Origin: Neobacillus vireti
GTDB lineage: Bacteria > Bacillota > Bacilli > Bacillales > Cytobacillaceae
Length of the DNA: 64,000 nucleotides
Assembly: GCF_001026695.1 (NCBI RefSeq)
Contig: NZ_LDNB01000007.1
Coordinates: 499,556 to 563,555 of the forward strand
Direction of reading: 5' to 3'
Shown here: positions 55,583-62,967 of the stretch, piece after piece
How the letters are laid out: each line of letters begins with the position of its first letter
Position numbering within the stretch: position 1 is the stretch's first letter
Notes under the pieces: generated by a model
Databases searched by the model: none
What the model was told of the DNA's origin: nothing
Seen by the model: only the letters and a program-made list of their open reading frames with translations
Program-made: the position numbers and the translations under genes

Positions 55583-56443
55583 GTGGATTTAATCATCAAC
55601 TTAGCCTTAAATGGTCTGGCAACAGGGATGCTGATCTTTTTATTGGCGGCCGGTTTAACGCTGATTTTCGGTTTGATGGATGTGCTGAATTTTGCCCACG
55701 GCGGGTTATTTGCCTGGGGGGCCTATAGCGGCCTGTGGATTTATTCGCAGACTGGTAGCTTTATCATCGGGATCATTGGCGCCATCTTAACTGGTTTTCT
55801 GCTCGGAATTATTACTGAAAAATGGATTATTAAACCGGTTTACGGCAACCATGTACAACAGATTTTAATCACCCTTGGTCTCATGCTTGTTTTATCCGAA
55901 ATGCTGAAAGTCATTTGGGGGCCCAATCAAATTACGGCATCACCTCCGGACTATTTAAAGGGCAGCTGGGAACTCGGCGGCGTGATTATCATCAAGTACC
56001 GAGTATTTATCATTCTAGTGGGGTTTGTCATTTTTGCAGGGGTGCAATTTTTACTTAAAAAAACAAAGATTGGCCTTGTTGTCCGTGCAGGTGTGATGAA
56101 TAAAGAAATGGTGCAAGCGCTGGGAATCAATATTCAAAGGGTGTTTATGTTTGTATTTATGATTGGTGCCGGTATGGCTGCGCTTGGTGGTGTGCTGCTC
56201 GGTCCTTATTCCGGGGTAATCCATGCCGGTATGGGGATGGAATTCGCCATCTTAGCCTTTATTGTCGTCGTTATCGGAGGGATGGGCAATTTCAAAGGCT
56301 CTGTGTTAGCCGCAATCTTAGTAGGGCTTTCCGGTTCGTTTATGGCGTATTATGTCCCCGACCTATCGCTGGCGGTAAATATGCTTCTCATGGCGATAGT
56401 GTTAATTATTCGGCCGCAGGGTCTATTTGGGGCAAAGGGGTGA
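55583..56443 (+). CDS. LivH-type ABC transporter permease
   Basis: A 286-residue integral membrane protein with about eight hydrophobic segments. The N-terminal NLALNGLATGMLIFLLAAGLTLIFGLMDVLNFAHGG is the LivH signature. GMGMEFAILAFIVVVIGGMGNFKGS lies in the cytoplasmic coupling region (about 210-235). The GTG start has GGAAGGAGG upstream. It pairs with the LivM-type permease immediately downstream, with a gap of 4 nt to that start. Confidence 0.93.
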   Translation: MDLIINLALNGLATGMLIFLLAAGLTLIFGLMDVLNFAHGGLFAWGAYSGLWIYSQTGSFIIGIIGAILTGFLLGIITEKWIIKPVYGNHVQQILITLGLMLVLSEMLKVIWGPNQITASPPDYLKGSWELGGVIIIKYRVFIILVGFVIFAGVQFLLKKTKIGLVVRAGVMNKEMVQALGINIQRVFMFVFMIGAGMAALGGVLLGPYSGVIHAGMGMEFAILAFIVVVIGGMGNFKGSVLAAILVGLSGSFMAYYVPDLSLAVNMLLMAIVLIIRPQGLFGAKG

Positions 56444-56447
56444 GAAC

Positions 56448-57446
56448 ATGCGATTGATTCAAGGAAATCGAATGACGGCCATCATTTTAGTTGTTGCAGC
56501 TTTTCTGCTCCTTTTGCCGTTCGTTTACGAATCGCGAAACTTATTGATTTTATTGACACAGGTGTTCGTTTTTTCAATCTTCGCGATGAGTTATGACTTG
56601 TTGTTGGGCTTTACCGGAATTGTTTCCTTCGGGCATGCGATGTTTTTTGGCATTGGCGCGTATTCGATGGGGATTTTTATGAAGCGGTTTGAACCAACGC
56701 TAACGGTTTTCCTTTTGGCGGTACTGACGACCATTGTTCTTACTGGTTTCGTTAGCTTCCTTGTTGGCTTGCTTACACTTCGTTTAAAAAGTCATTTCTA
56801 TGCGATGTTAACCTTATCGTTATCAGGCCTTTTTCTTGTCTTAGCGGAAAAGTGGCGGACGATGACCTATGGGAATGATGGCTTCACGTTTCGCGTCCCG
56901 GAACTGTTTATTGACCGGACTAATTTTTACCTGCTTTGTTTAGTTGTCATGGTTGCGGTATTTCTTATCCTGAAGCGGTTTACCAATTCCCCGCTTGGCA
57001 GAGTGCTTCAAGCAATCAGGGAAAATGAACAACGAACGGAATCATTAGGGTTTCAAGTGCTCCATTATAAAATTGCTGCAAGTGTGATGTCCGGCGTATT
57101 AGCAGGAATTGCGGGAATCTTATATGCGATTTCGCTCCGCTTTGTGAACACAAGTGTGTTTGCAATGGATATTACCTTGGATGCATTATTAATGACAATC
57201 ATTGGCGGCGTGGGAACATTAATCGGTGCCATCATTGGCGCAGGTCTAATCGAGTTTGCCCACCATTGGCTGACGGAACTGGCGAAAGAGCATTGGATTT
57301 TTGAGCGCTGGATTATCTTCTTTGGCATTATTTATATTTTGGTCGTGATGTTTTTCCCTAGAGGCATTGTCGGGACGTTAAGTACACTTTCTTGGAAACG
57401 AAAACAACAACCTGCTGTTAAAAAGGAAGAAAAGATAGCGGGATAG
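56448..57446 (+). CDS. LivM-type ABC transporter permease
   Basis: A 332-residue permease with about nine membrane segments. The LivM features are SYDLLLGFTGIVSFGHAMFFGIGAY (about residues 45-70) and RVLQAIRENEQRTESLGF (about 180-198), the coupling helix region. GGVGTLIGAIIGAGL is near 255. The C-terminus is a Lys-rich tail. ATG 56448 is preferred to the upstream in-frame TTG at 56427, which overlaps livH. It completes a five-component importer. Confidence 0.93.
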   Translation: MRLIQGNRMTAIILVVAAFLLLLPFVYESRNLLILLTQVFVFSIFAMSYDLLLGFTGIVSFGHAMFFGIGAYSMGIFMKRFEPTLTVFLLAVLTTIVLTGFVSFLVGLLTLRLKSHFYAMLTLSLSGLFLVLAEKWRTMTYGNDGFTFRVPELFIDRTNFYLLCLVVMVAVFLILKRFTNSPLGRVLQAIRENEQRTESLGFQVLHYKIAASVMSGVLAGIAGILYAISLRFVNTSVFAMDITLDALLMTIIGGVGTLIGAIIGAGLIEFAHHWLTELAKEHWIFERWIIFFGIIYILVVMFFPRGIVGTLSTLSWKRKQQPAVKKEEKIAG

Positions 57447-57458
57447 AGGGGGAGACAC

Positions 57459-57638
57459 GTGGAAATCAATCAAATTGCTTCCTTTGTTGTTCGTTTTCAA
57501 CTTGCCGCTATTGAAAAGGAAACAGGGAAAAAACAATGGAGAATAAAGGTAACACATGTCCAAGAAGAGCGGGAGACGTTGTTTGAGTCGATTGAGGGAG
57601 CGATGGAATTCATGCAGGAAATGGCAGAGGAAGCGTAG
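57459..57638 (+). CDS. Small conserved-position protein (59 aa), function unknown
   Basis: A 59-residue ORF starting GTG after GAGGGGGAGAC. It begins MEINQIASFVVRF, has a central basic WRIKVTHVQEERETLF, and a C-terminal acidic amphipathic helix (SIEGAMEFMQEMAEEA). It has no signal peptide or membrane segment. It sits 12 nt after livM and 14 nt before the condensing-enzyme start, inside the operon, so it is very likely expressed. No family was recognised. The size and position suggest a subunit or carrier-like helper of the neighbouring enzymes; that is inference. Confidence 0.75.
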   Translation: MEINQIASFVVRFQLAAIEKETGKKQWRIKVTHVQEERETLFESIEGAMEFMQEMAEEA

Positions 57639-57652
57639 GGGAGAAGGTGATT

Positions 57653-58669
57653 GTGTTGCAAATTGGCATTCTGAGCACAGGTATTTATTTACCAGAGGAA
57701 TTTTTGACTGGTAAAGAGATTGCAGAACTGGCAGGTATCCCTGCACCTGTTGTCGAAAAGAAAATGGGAATCAGGAAAAAGCATATCCCAGGTCCCGATG
57801 ACCATACATGTGAAATGGGAATTACCGCGGCAAAAAAGGCGATTGCCAAGGCGGGGATTGACCCATTGGAGATTGATCTCGTTATTTATATTGGCGAAGA
57901 ACATAAGGAGTACCCGCTTTGGACGGCCGGAATTAAACTGCAGGAAGAAGTGGGTGCGTTAAATGCTTGGGCATTTGATGTGGCGTTAAGATGCGGGACG
58001 ACTGTTATGGCGTTAAAAGTGGCCAAAAGTTTGATGATTGCTGACCCTGGGATTCGAACCGTTTTGCTCGCGGGTGGGTATCGCAATGTTGATTTCATTG
58101 ATTACGAGAATCCGAGAACCCGGTTTATGTTTAATCTGGGTGCCGGGGGCGGCGCGCTTCTTTTACGAAAGGGGCATAACGAAAACCTTCTATTAGAAAC
58201 TGAACTAATCACAGACGGTTCTTTTTCAGAGGATGTTGTGGTGGTCTCCGGCGGTACGAAGAACCCGATTTCCGTTGAGGCAATTGAACAGCGCCTCAAT
58301 AAGCTCGATGTTCTTGATCCAGAAGGCATGAAGCAGCGTCTGGAACAAAAGTCGATGGACAATTTTTTAAAGGTGATTCGCGAGTCATTACGAAAAAGCG
58401 GCTATAGTGAAGCCGATCTTTCCTACTTGGCGATTCTACACATGAAAAAATCGGCCCATGAATATGTATTAAAGGAACTAGGCTTGTCCGAAGAACAGTC
58501 TATTTATCTTGAAGACTATGGACATATCGGACAAATCGATCAGATTTTGTCCTTGGAGCTTGCCTTGAAAGAAGGAAAAATCAAGAATGGTGACGTTGTC
58601 GTTTTTGTCAGTGCCGGAATTGGCTACGCTTGGGGAGCAACCACAATTAAATGGGGGAAGGGTGATTGA
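57653..58669 (+). CDS. KASIII/FabH-like condensing enzyme (thiolase fold)
   Basis: A 338-residue thiolase-superfamily enzyme of the FabH type. The active-site Cys is in VALRCGTTVMAL (Cys114) and the first His in LAILHMKKSAH (about 263). The position of the catalytic Asn of FabH (HGNTSAAS) is occupied by His in EDYGHIGQID (about 291), so the triad reads Cys-His-His. That suggests a reaction other than ordinary malonyl-ACP condensation, such as acyl transfer or CoA-thioester Claisen condensation. The likely start is GTG 57653 (TTG 57656 also possible) after GGGGAGAAGG. It is followed directly by the hydrolase gene. Confidence 0.82.
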   Translation: MLQIGILSTGIYLPEEFLTGKEIAELAGIPAPVVEKKMGIRKKHIPGPDDHTCEMGITAAKKAIAKAGIDPLEIDLVIYIGEEHKEYPLWTAGIKLQEEVGALNAWAFDVALRCGTTVMALKVAKSLMIADPGIRTVLLAGGYRNVDFIDYENPRTRFMFNLGAGGGALLLRKGHNENLLLETELITDGSFSEDVVVVSGGTKNPISVEAIEQRLNKLDVLDPEGMKQRLEQKSMDNFLKVIRESLRKSGYSEADLSYLAILHMKKSAHEYVLKELGLSEEQSIYLEDYGHIGQIDQILSLELALKEGKIKNGDVVVFVSAGIGYAWGATTIKWGKGD

Positions 58670-58670
58670 A

Positions 58671-59561
58671 ATGGGTAACGTTTCAATGAAGGAAGTGTCT
58701 TTGCCAAATGGAGAAACATTGGCTTATAGGGAGAGAGAAGGCGGCGAGGTAAAGGTTTTATTAATTCATGGAAATATGACATCGTCGAAGCATTGGGATT
58801 TGGTGCTTGACAATATGGATGAGAAATATAAGCTTTATGCAGTTGATTTGCGCGGCTTTGGCGGTTCCAGCTATAACAATCTAGTCATGTCGATTAAAGA
58901 CTTTTCTGATGATGTGAAACTGTTTGTTGATGAAATTGGATTGAAGGATTTCGCTGTAGTGGGCTGGTCAACGGGCGGAGCAGTAGCGATGCAATTTGCT
59001 GCTGATTACCCGGGCTATTGTAATAAGCTGATTTTATTAGCATCGGAATCGACTCGTGGTTATCCATTCGATGGAAGAATAAATGAAGCGGATGAGCCGC
59101 GGCGGTTTGCCTTACATGAAGAGATTAAACAGGATTTGATTCGGACGATTCCTGTGCAGACAGCCTATGACACGAATAATGTAGACTTATTGAAATTGAT
59201 TTGGAATGCCGTTATTTATACGGATAAACAGCCAGCTCCTGAACTTTATGATGAGTATGTTCAAGATATGAGAACACAAAGGAATTTGGCTGAGGTACAT
59301 CATGCCAATAATACCTTTAATATTAGCCGTCACCATAATGGGCTTGTCGGGGGGAATGGCGAAGTAGATTTAATTGATGTCCCTGTTCTTGTATTGCAAG
59401 GGGACCGCGATATGGTGATTTTAAAAGAGATGACGAAAGAACTTGTAGAGGACCTAGGAGAAAAAGCTAAATTTGTAGAATTAAAGAATTGCGGGCATTC
59501 ACCATTAGTGGATGATTTACCGCAATTATTGAAGGCGATGACACAATTTTTGGAGGAGTAA
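58671..59561 (+). CDS. Alpha/beta hydrolase
   Basis: A 296-residue hydrolase. The oxyanion segment is LLIHGNMTSSKHW (about residue 30), the nucleophile is Ser100 in VVGWSTGGAVAMQ, the acid is in LVLQGDRDMVI (about 244) and His in NCGHSPLVDDL (about 275). The class includes esterases, C-C bond hydrolases and thioesterases. The start ATG 58671 lies 1 nt after the preceding stop; the longer frame to 58587 overlaps the condensing enzyme and is rejected. The SDR gene follows after 3 nt. Confidence 0.85.
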   Translation: MGNVSMKEVSLPNGETLAYREREGGEVKVLLIHGNMTSSKHWDLVLDNMDEKYKLYAVDLRGFGGSSYNNLVMSIKDFSDDVKLFVDEIGLKDFAVVGWSTGGAVAMQFAADYPGYCNKLILLASESTRGYPFDGRINEADEPRRFALHEEIKQDLIRTIPVQTAYDTNNVDLLKLIWNAVIYTDKQPAPELYDEYVQDMRTQRNLAEVHHANNTFNISRHHNGLVGGNGEVDLIDVPVLVLQGDRDMVILKEMTKELVEDLGEKAKFVELKNCGHSPLVDDLPQLLKAMTQFLEE

Positions 59562-59564
59562 GAA

Positions 59565-60305
59565 ATGCGATTACAAGATAAAGTAGCCATTATAACAGGG
59601 GCGGCGGGCGGTATCGGCTTAACCGCTGCCGAGGTATTTGCACGGGAAGGTGCGAAGGTGGCGATGGCAGATTTCAATGTGGAGCAAGGCGAAGAACGGG
59701 CTCGTGAGCTGCGGCAGCAAGGCTATGATGTTACTTTTTTTCAAGTAAATGTAGCAGACCGCCAGAGTGTAGATGAAATGGTCGAAAAGGTTTTAGCAGC
59801 CTATGGAAAAATTGATATCCTGATTAATAATGCCGGAATAACGAGAGATGCGATGCTGTCAAAGCTATCAGTTGAAGATTTTCAAGCAGTACTTGATGTC
59901 AATCTAACGGGTGTTTTTCACTGTACACAGGCTGTATTGCCAGCGATGATTGCGAATGGCAGTGGGAGAATTATTAACACATCATCTGTCTCCGGAGTCT
60001 ATGGTAATGTCGGACAAACGAATTATGCAGCCACAAAAGCCGGCGTTATTGGGATGACGAAAACGTGGGCGAAGGAGCTTGGGCGGAAAGGGATTAACGT
60101 CAACGCAGTTGCCCCGGGATTTATCGAAACAGGGATGACGGCAAAGGTGCCAGAAAAAGTGATGGCACAAATGCTGCAGATGGTCCCGCTCGCGCGATTA
60201 GGCAAGCCGAAGGATATTGCGAATGCTTATTTATTCCTGGCTTCGGATGAATCGAATTACGTGAACGGAACCGTGCTCCTTGTGGATGGCGGGATTATGA
60301 TGTAA
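59565..60305 (+). CDS. 3-oxoacyl reductase-type short-chain dehydrogenase (FabG/PhaB-like)
   Basis: A 246-residue classical SDR. The cofactor motif TGAAGGIG (residues 11-18), NNAG (about 88), catalytic Ser in NTSSVSG (about 139) and YAATK (about 153-157) are all present. The C-terminus VNGTVLLVDGGIMM is typical of FabG/PhaB. It probably reduces a 3-oxoacyl-CoA or -ACP made by, or delivered to, the neighbouring condensing enzyme; direction and carrier are inference. It is the last gene before the terminator at 60314. Confidence 0.88.
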   Translation: MRLQDKVAIITGAAGGIGLTAAEVFAREGAKVAMADFNVEQGEERARELRQQGYDVTFFQVNVADRQSVDEMVEKVLAAYGKIDILINNAGITRDAMLSKLSVEDFQAVLDVNLTGVFHCTQAVLPAMIANGSGRIINTSSVSGVYGNVGQTNYAATKAGVIGMTKTWAKELGRKGINVNAVAPGFIETGMTAKVPEKVMAQMLQMVPLARLGKPKDIANAYLFLASDESNYVNGTVLLVDGGIMM

Positions 60306-60313
60306 TGTTGGAA

Positions 60314-60338
60314 GCGACCTTTTTGGGGTCGTTTTTTT
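60314..60338 (+). terminator. Terminator after the SDR gene
   Basis: CGACC and GGTCG with a 7-nt T/G loop and a following run of seven T. It ends the ABC-to-SDR operon, so the CoA ligase behind it needs its own promoter. Confidence 0.82.
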
Positions 60339-60364
60339 AATTTGTTGGGTTTAATTTTGGGGCT

Positions 60365-60581
60365 TTGTTGAATATCCATTGAATTTTGTAGAAAGAGGCT
60401 TAAAATTTGTTGAATGCCGGCAGAAATTTGTAGAAAGAAGCTCCAAATTTGTTGAATGGACCTGTATTTGTTGAATGTCCTTTGTATCTTGTTGAATCCC
60501 TACCCAAAATTGTTGAATGGTCCCCGTTATTTGTAGAATCACTACTAATATTTGTTGATTAACAATCAATATTTATAGAAA
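60365..60581 (+). repeat. 21-bp-period degenerate tandem array, core TTGTTGAAT / TTGTAGAAA
   Basis: Eleven units with cores starting at 60365, 60386, 60407, 60428, 60449, 60468, 60489, 60510, 60531, 60552 and 60573. Every step is 21 bp except one of 19. Two core variants (TTGTTGAAT, TTGTAGAAA) partly alternate; the bases between cores differ. A 72-residue periodic reading frame on the minus strand (STNFKPL-like heptads) is a by-product of the period and has no good ribosome site. It occupies most of the 382-bp gap between the SDR and ligase genes. Confidence 0.88.
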
Positions 60582-60621
60582 ATCCAGTTCAAACAGCAAC
60601 TACCTCCTCAATGCAATCCCC

Positions 60622-60654
60622 TGTAACTGCCCTGTAACTAAAAATGAGTAAGAT
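60622..60654 (+). promoter_or_regulatory. SARP-type tandem heptad and -10 upstream of the acyl-CoA ligase
   Basis: TGTAACT (60622-60628), spacer GCCC, TGTAACT (60633-60639), then 9 nt and the -10-like TAAGAT (60649-60654). The spacing is identical to that at 52694-52726. It places the ligase gene, although behind a terminator, in the same regulon as the ABC operon. Confidence 0.7.
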
Positions 60655-60687
60655 AGTTCCATCTAGTAGTGAAGGAGCGATTGGCCG

Positions 60688-62181
60688 GTGAACTGGGAAC
60701 TGGATTGGCTGGAAAATCGGGCACGATTATCGCCAAATAAGGATGCCATTATAGATGAAAAGACAAACAATGCTTGGACATTTACAGAATTGAATAAGCG
60801 GGCAAACTCAACTGCAAGCTGGCTTCATACACGGGGCGTAAAAAAAGGCGATCGAGTAGCCCTACTATCGCCAAACCATATTAGCTATTTTGATTTATTG
60901 TTTGCCTGCGGGAAAATTGGCGCCATCTTCGTTCCGCTTAATCGGCGCTTATCATTGCATGAAATAAACGAGATATTGGCGGATTGTACACCTGTTTTAA
61001 TCGGAGTCCATCAAGAGTTCGAATCTATCTCTCCACATCTAACGAATACAGCTACCTTTTTTATAGGGGATCCCAGTTACGAAGAGCTAGTCACGTTTCC
61101 AATAGGGGATTTACCTCAAGAGGAAATCGCTGAAACTGATCCGCTGGCGATGATTTATACTGGCGGAACGACAGGGAAACCAAAAGGAGTTGTATTAAGC
61201 CACCAATCCATTCTCTGGAATGCGATTAACACAATCGTAAGCTGGAGTTTAACAGAGGATGATGTGACAGTAAACTATATGCCGATGTTTCATACCGGGG
61301 GACTAAATGCCTTGACCATTCCCGTCTTGATGATTGGCGGAACAGTTGTCATAGGCGAGCTGTTTTCAGGAAAAAAAGCGGTGGAATCATTGAATCGCTA
61401 TCGCTGCACAACGATTCTCCTCGTTCCAACGATGTATCATATGCTTATTCAAACAGACGAATTTCAAAATAGTGACTTCCCTTTTATGAAGATTTTTTTA
61501 TCGGGGGCAGCACCATGCCCGATGCATATCTACGAGGCCTTTCAGAAAAAGCGGTTAGCTTTTAAAGAAGGGTACGGTCTCACAGAGGCGGGGCCGAACA
61601 ATTTTTATATTAGTCCGGAAGATGCCCAAATGAAACGTGGATCTGTCGGCAAACCAATGCTGTTTAATTCAATAAAACTAGTTAAAACAGATGGCTGCGA
61701 GACGGATACCAATGAGGTCGGTGAACTGTTAATAAAAGGGAAGCATGCCTTTTCGTTTTATTGGAACCGCGAACAAGCAACAGAGGAAACGTGGAAGGAT
61801 GGCTGGATTCATACGGGGGATTTAGCGAAAAGGGATGAACAGGGCTTCTATTATATTGTCGGCCGGAAAAAAGAGATGATTATTACGGGCGGAGAAAATG
61901 TATATCCACTTGAAGTAGAGCAGTGGCTGGCCTCACACCCGGCGATTGACGAAGTGGCAGTCCTAGGGCTGCCTGATGAAAGATGGGGCGAAATGGTTGC
62001 CGCATTCATTACTTTAAAGCAATCCTGCACCATACCAGATGAGGAATTAAAAATGTATTGTGAATCAAAACTGGGCCGATACAAAATTCCAAAACAGTTC
62101 ATTCGCTTAGCGGAACTGCCAAAAACCCACGTGGGAAAAATAGATAAAAATAAGTTAAAAGAAATGAGTATTCATAGCTAA
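60688..62181 (+). CDS. AMP-forming acyl-CoA ligase
   Basis: A 497-residue ANL-superfamily enzyme. The P-loop MIYTGGTTGKPKG (about residues 153-165), A5 region EGYGLTEAGPN (about 295), GWIHTGDLAKRD (about 370) and the C-terminal KKEMIITGGENVYPLEVE hinge with the late Lys in VGKIDKNKL (about 490) are present. It probably activates a carboxylic acid (fatty, short-branched or aromatic) imported by the adjacent ABC system. Chain length cannot be read from sequence. The GTG start follows GAAGGAGCG. Confidence 0.88.
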   Translation: MNWELDWLENRARLSPNKDAIIDEKTNNAWTFTELNKRANSTASWLHTRGVKKGDRVALLSPNHISYFDLLFACGKIGAIFVPLNRRLSLHEINEILADCTPVLIGVHQEFESISPHLTNTATFFIGDPSYEELVTFPIGDLPQEEIAETDPLAMIYTGGTTGKPKGVVLSHQSILWNAINTIVSWSLTEDDVTVNYMPMFHTGGLNALTIPVLMIGGTVVIGELFSGKKAVESLNRYRCTTILLVPTMYHMLIQTDEFQNSDFPFMKIFLSGAAPCPMHIYEAFQKKRLAFKEGYGLTEAGPNNFYISPEDAQMKRGSVGKPMLFNSIKLVKTDGCETDTNEVGELLIKGKHAFSFYWNREQATEETWKDGWIHTGDLAKRDEQGFYYIVGRKKEMIITGGENVYPLEVEQWLASHPAIDEVAVLGLPDERWGEMVAAFITLKQSCTIPDEELKMYCESKLGRYKIPKQFIRLAELPKTHVGKIDKNKLKEMSIHS

Positions 62182-62218
62182 AAGGGGGAACTTCTATTGT
62201 TCTCCCTCTTAGCTTTTT
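62182..62218. terminator. Bidirectional terminator between the ligase and coat genes
   Basis: AAGGGGGAAC pairs with GTTCTCCCTCTT (one G-T). T-rich on the plus side (CTTTTTT); the end of the minus-strand gene overlaps the 3' arm. Confidence 0.75.
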
Positions 62219-62511
62219 TCTGCAAGATCCAGAGCGGTGCCTGACACCGTGAGATCATCTTCCAACTGCTCGCTTAAATCATGAGGATGATAGTAGCCAT
62301 TAGCAATCATGTAGTTGGTGATTCTTTCATGTGTCGCAATCGCATCATTTAATTGTGCTCTCAATGCTGCCTTCAATTCGGGTGTAGCGGTTTCCGTTAT
62401 CGCAACAGCATAATTATGGACACCAGCCTTAGCTGAAATGAGGAAATCAGTGGCAATCACCTGGTCGGTCATCCCGCCCATGCCCATTAGGTTTTGAATC
62501 AATTGATTCAT
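62209..62511 (-). CDS. CotF-family spore coat-like protein
   Basis: A 100-residue small helical protein. It starts MNQLIQNLMGMGGMTDQVIATDFLI and contains the long heptad-like helix TPELKAALRAQLNDAIATHERITNYMI (about residues 44-70), followed by NGYYHPHD. This is the CotF/YraF-YraD type found in Bacillus coats. The start overlaps the stop of a truncated upstream reading frame (ATGA), showing it was once the second gene of a two-gene coat operon. The ribosome site GGAGGGAAG sits in that upstream frame. Confidence 0.85.
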   Translation of the reverse strand: MNQLIQNLMGMGGMTDQVIATDFLISAKAGVHNYAVAITETATPELKAALRAQLNDAIATHERITNYMIANGYYHPHDLSEQLEDDLTVSGTALDLAEKS

Positions 62512-62609
62512 TCCGCTTCCCTCCGCTCTGTCAAAAACTGCTGTAACTGCTGGATATGTTGGGTACCTGTGGTGACATCAGCTGAAAGAATAGCACGCAG
62601 CTCCTCATC
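62508..62609 (-). pseudogene. 3' remnant of a coat-associated gene
   Basis: An open frame of about 33 residues in phase with a TGA that overlaps the coat-gene ATG. It reads DEELRAILSADVTTGTQ and then a Gln-rich helix. A stop codon immediately upstream (TAG at 62610-62612 on minus) and the abrupt switch to unrelated sequence show that the 5' part is gone. It is similar in style to the small partner of CotF-like pairs. The surviving piece may matter only because it carries the coat gene's ribosome site. Confidence 0.6.
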
Positions 62610-62861
62610 CTAACAGGGGTATATGCGGGCAGGTACAATGCCTTTCCTTTAGGGGATATTTTCAACCGTAACGTTGAACTTAAGACAGGCCAGGCACCAG
62701 TTATCCCATATATGCCGTTTCTTTATAACCAAATTAATGAAGGAAAAGTCGACCCCGGGGATATCATTACTCATGTATTACCATTGGCTCAAGCAAAGCA
62801 TGGCTATGAAGTGTTTGATACGAAAATGGAAGATTGCATAAAAGTGATTCTAAAGCCTTGA
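62610..62861 (+). pseudogene. C-terminal fragment of a zinc-dependent alcohol dehydrogenase
   Basis: An open frame of about 83 codons without a start or ribosome site, reading GVYAGRYNAFPLGDIFNRN then GQAPVIPYMPFLYNQINEGKVD and ending KVILKP. This is the C-terminal catalytic portion of glutathione-independent formaldehyde/alcohol dehydrogenases (MDR family). The N-terminal three-quarters, including the zinc ligands, is missing. It abuts the coat remnant at 62609/62610 with opposite orientation, marking a deletion or rearrangement joint. In B. subtilis an adhB gene lies among the yraG-yraF-yraE coat genes, so this may be the scar of a similar locus. Confidence 0.75.
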
Positions 62862-62890
62862 TTAATTGCAGTAAAACGGAAAATAGCTGT

Positions 62891-62937
62891 TATAGGCGAC
62901 CGAACACGAGAAAACCGGGAGTCCTCGGTCGCTTATA
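62891..62937. repeat. Inverted repeat downstream of the LysR gene
   Basis: TATAGGCGACCGA (62891-62903) and TCGGTCGCTTATA (62925-62937) pair with one mismatch around a 21-nt loop. It lacks a clear T run on either strand but lies where a terminator for the minus-strand LysR gene would be expected. Confidence 0.55.
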
Positions 62938-62967
62938 GCGTTACCTGCGCCAAGAAATTAAACAAAC

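Noticed and set aside
60351-60569. 72-residue minus-strand ORF with STNF-like heptads
   Set aside because: By-product of the 21-bp array; no ribosome site, and it runs between a terminator and a promoter on the other strand.
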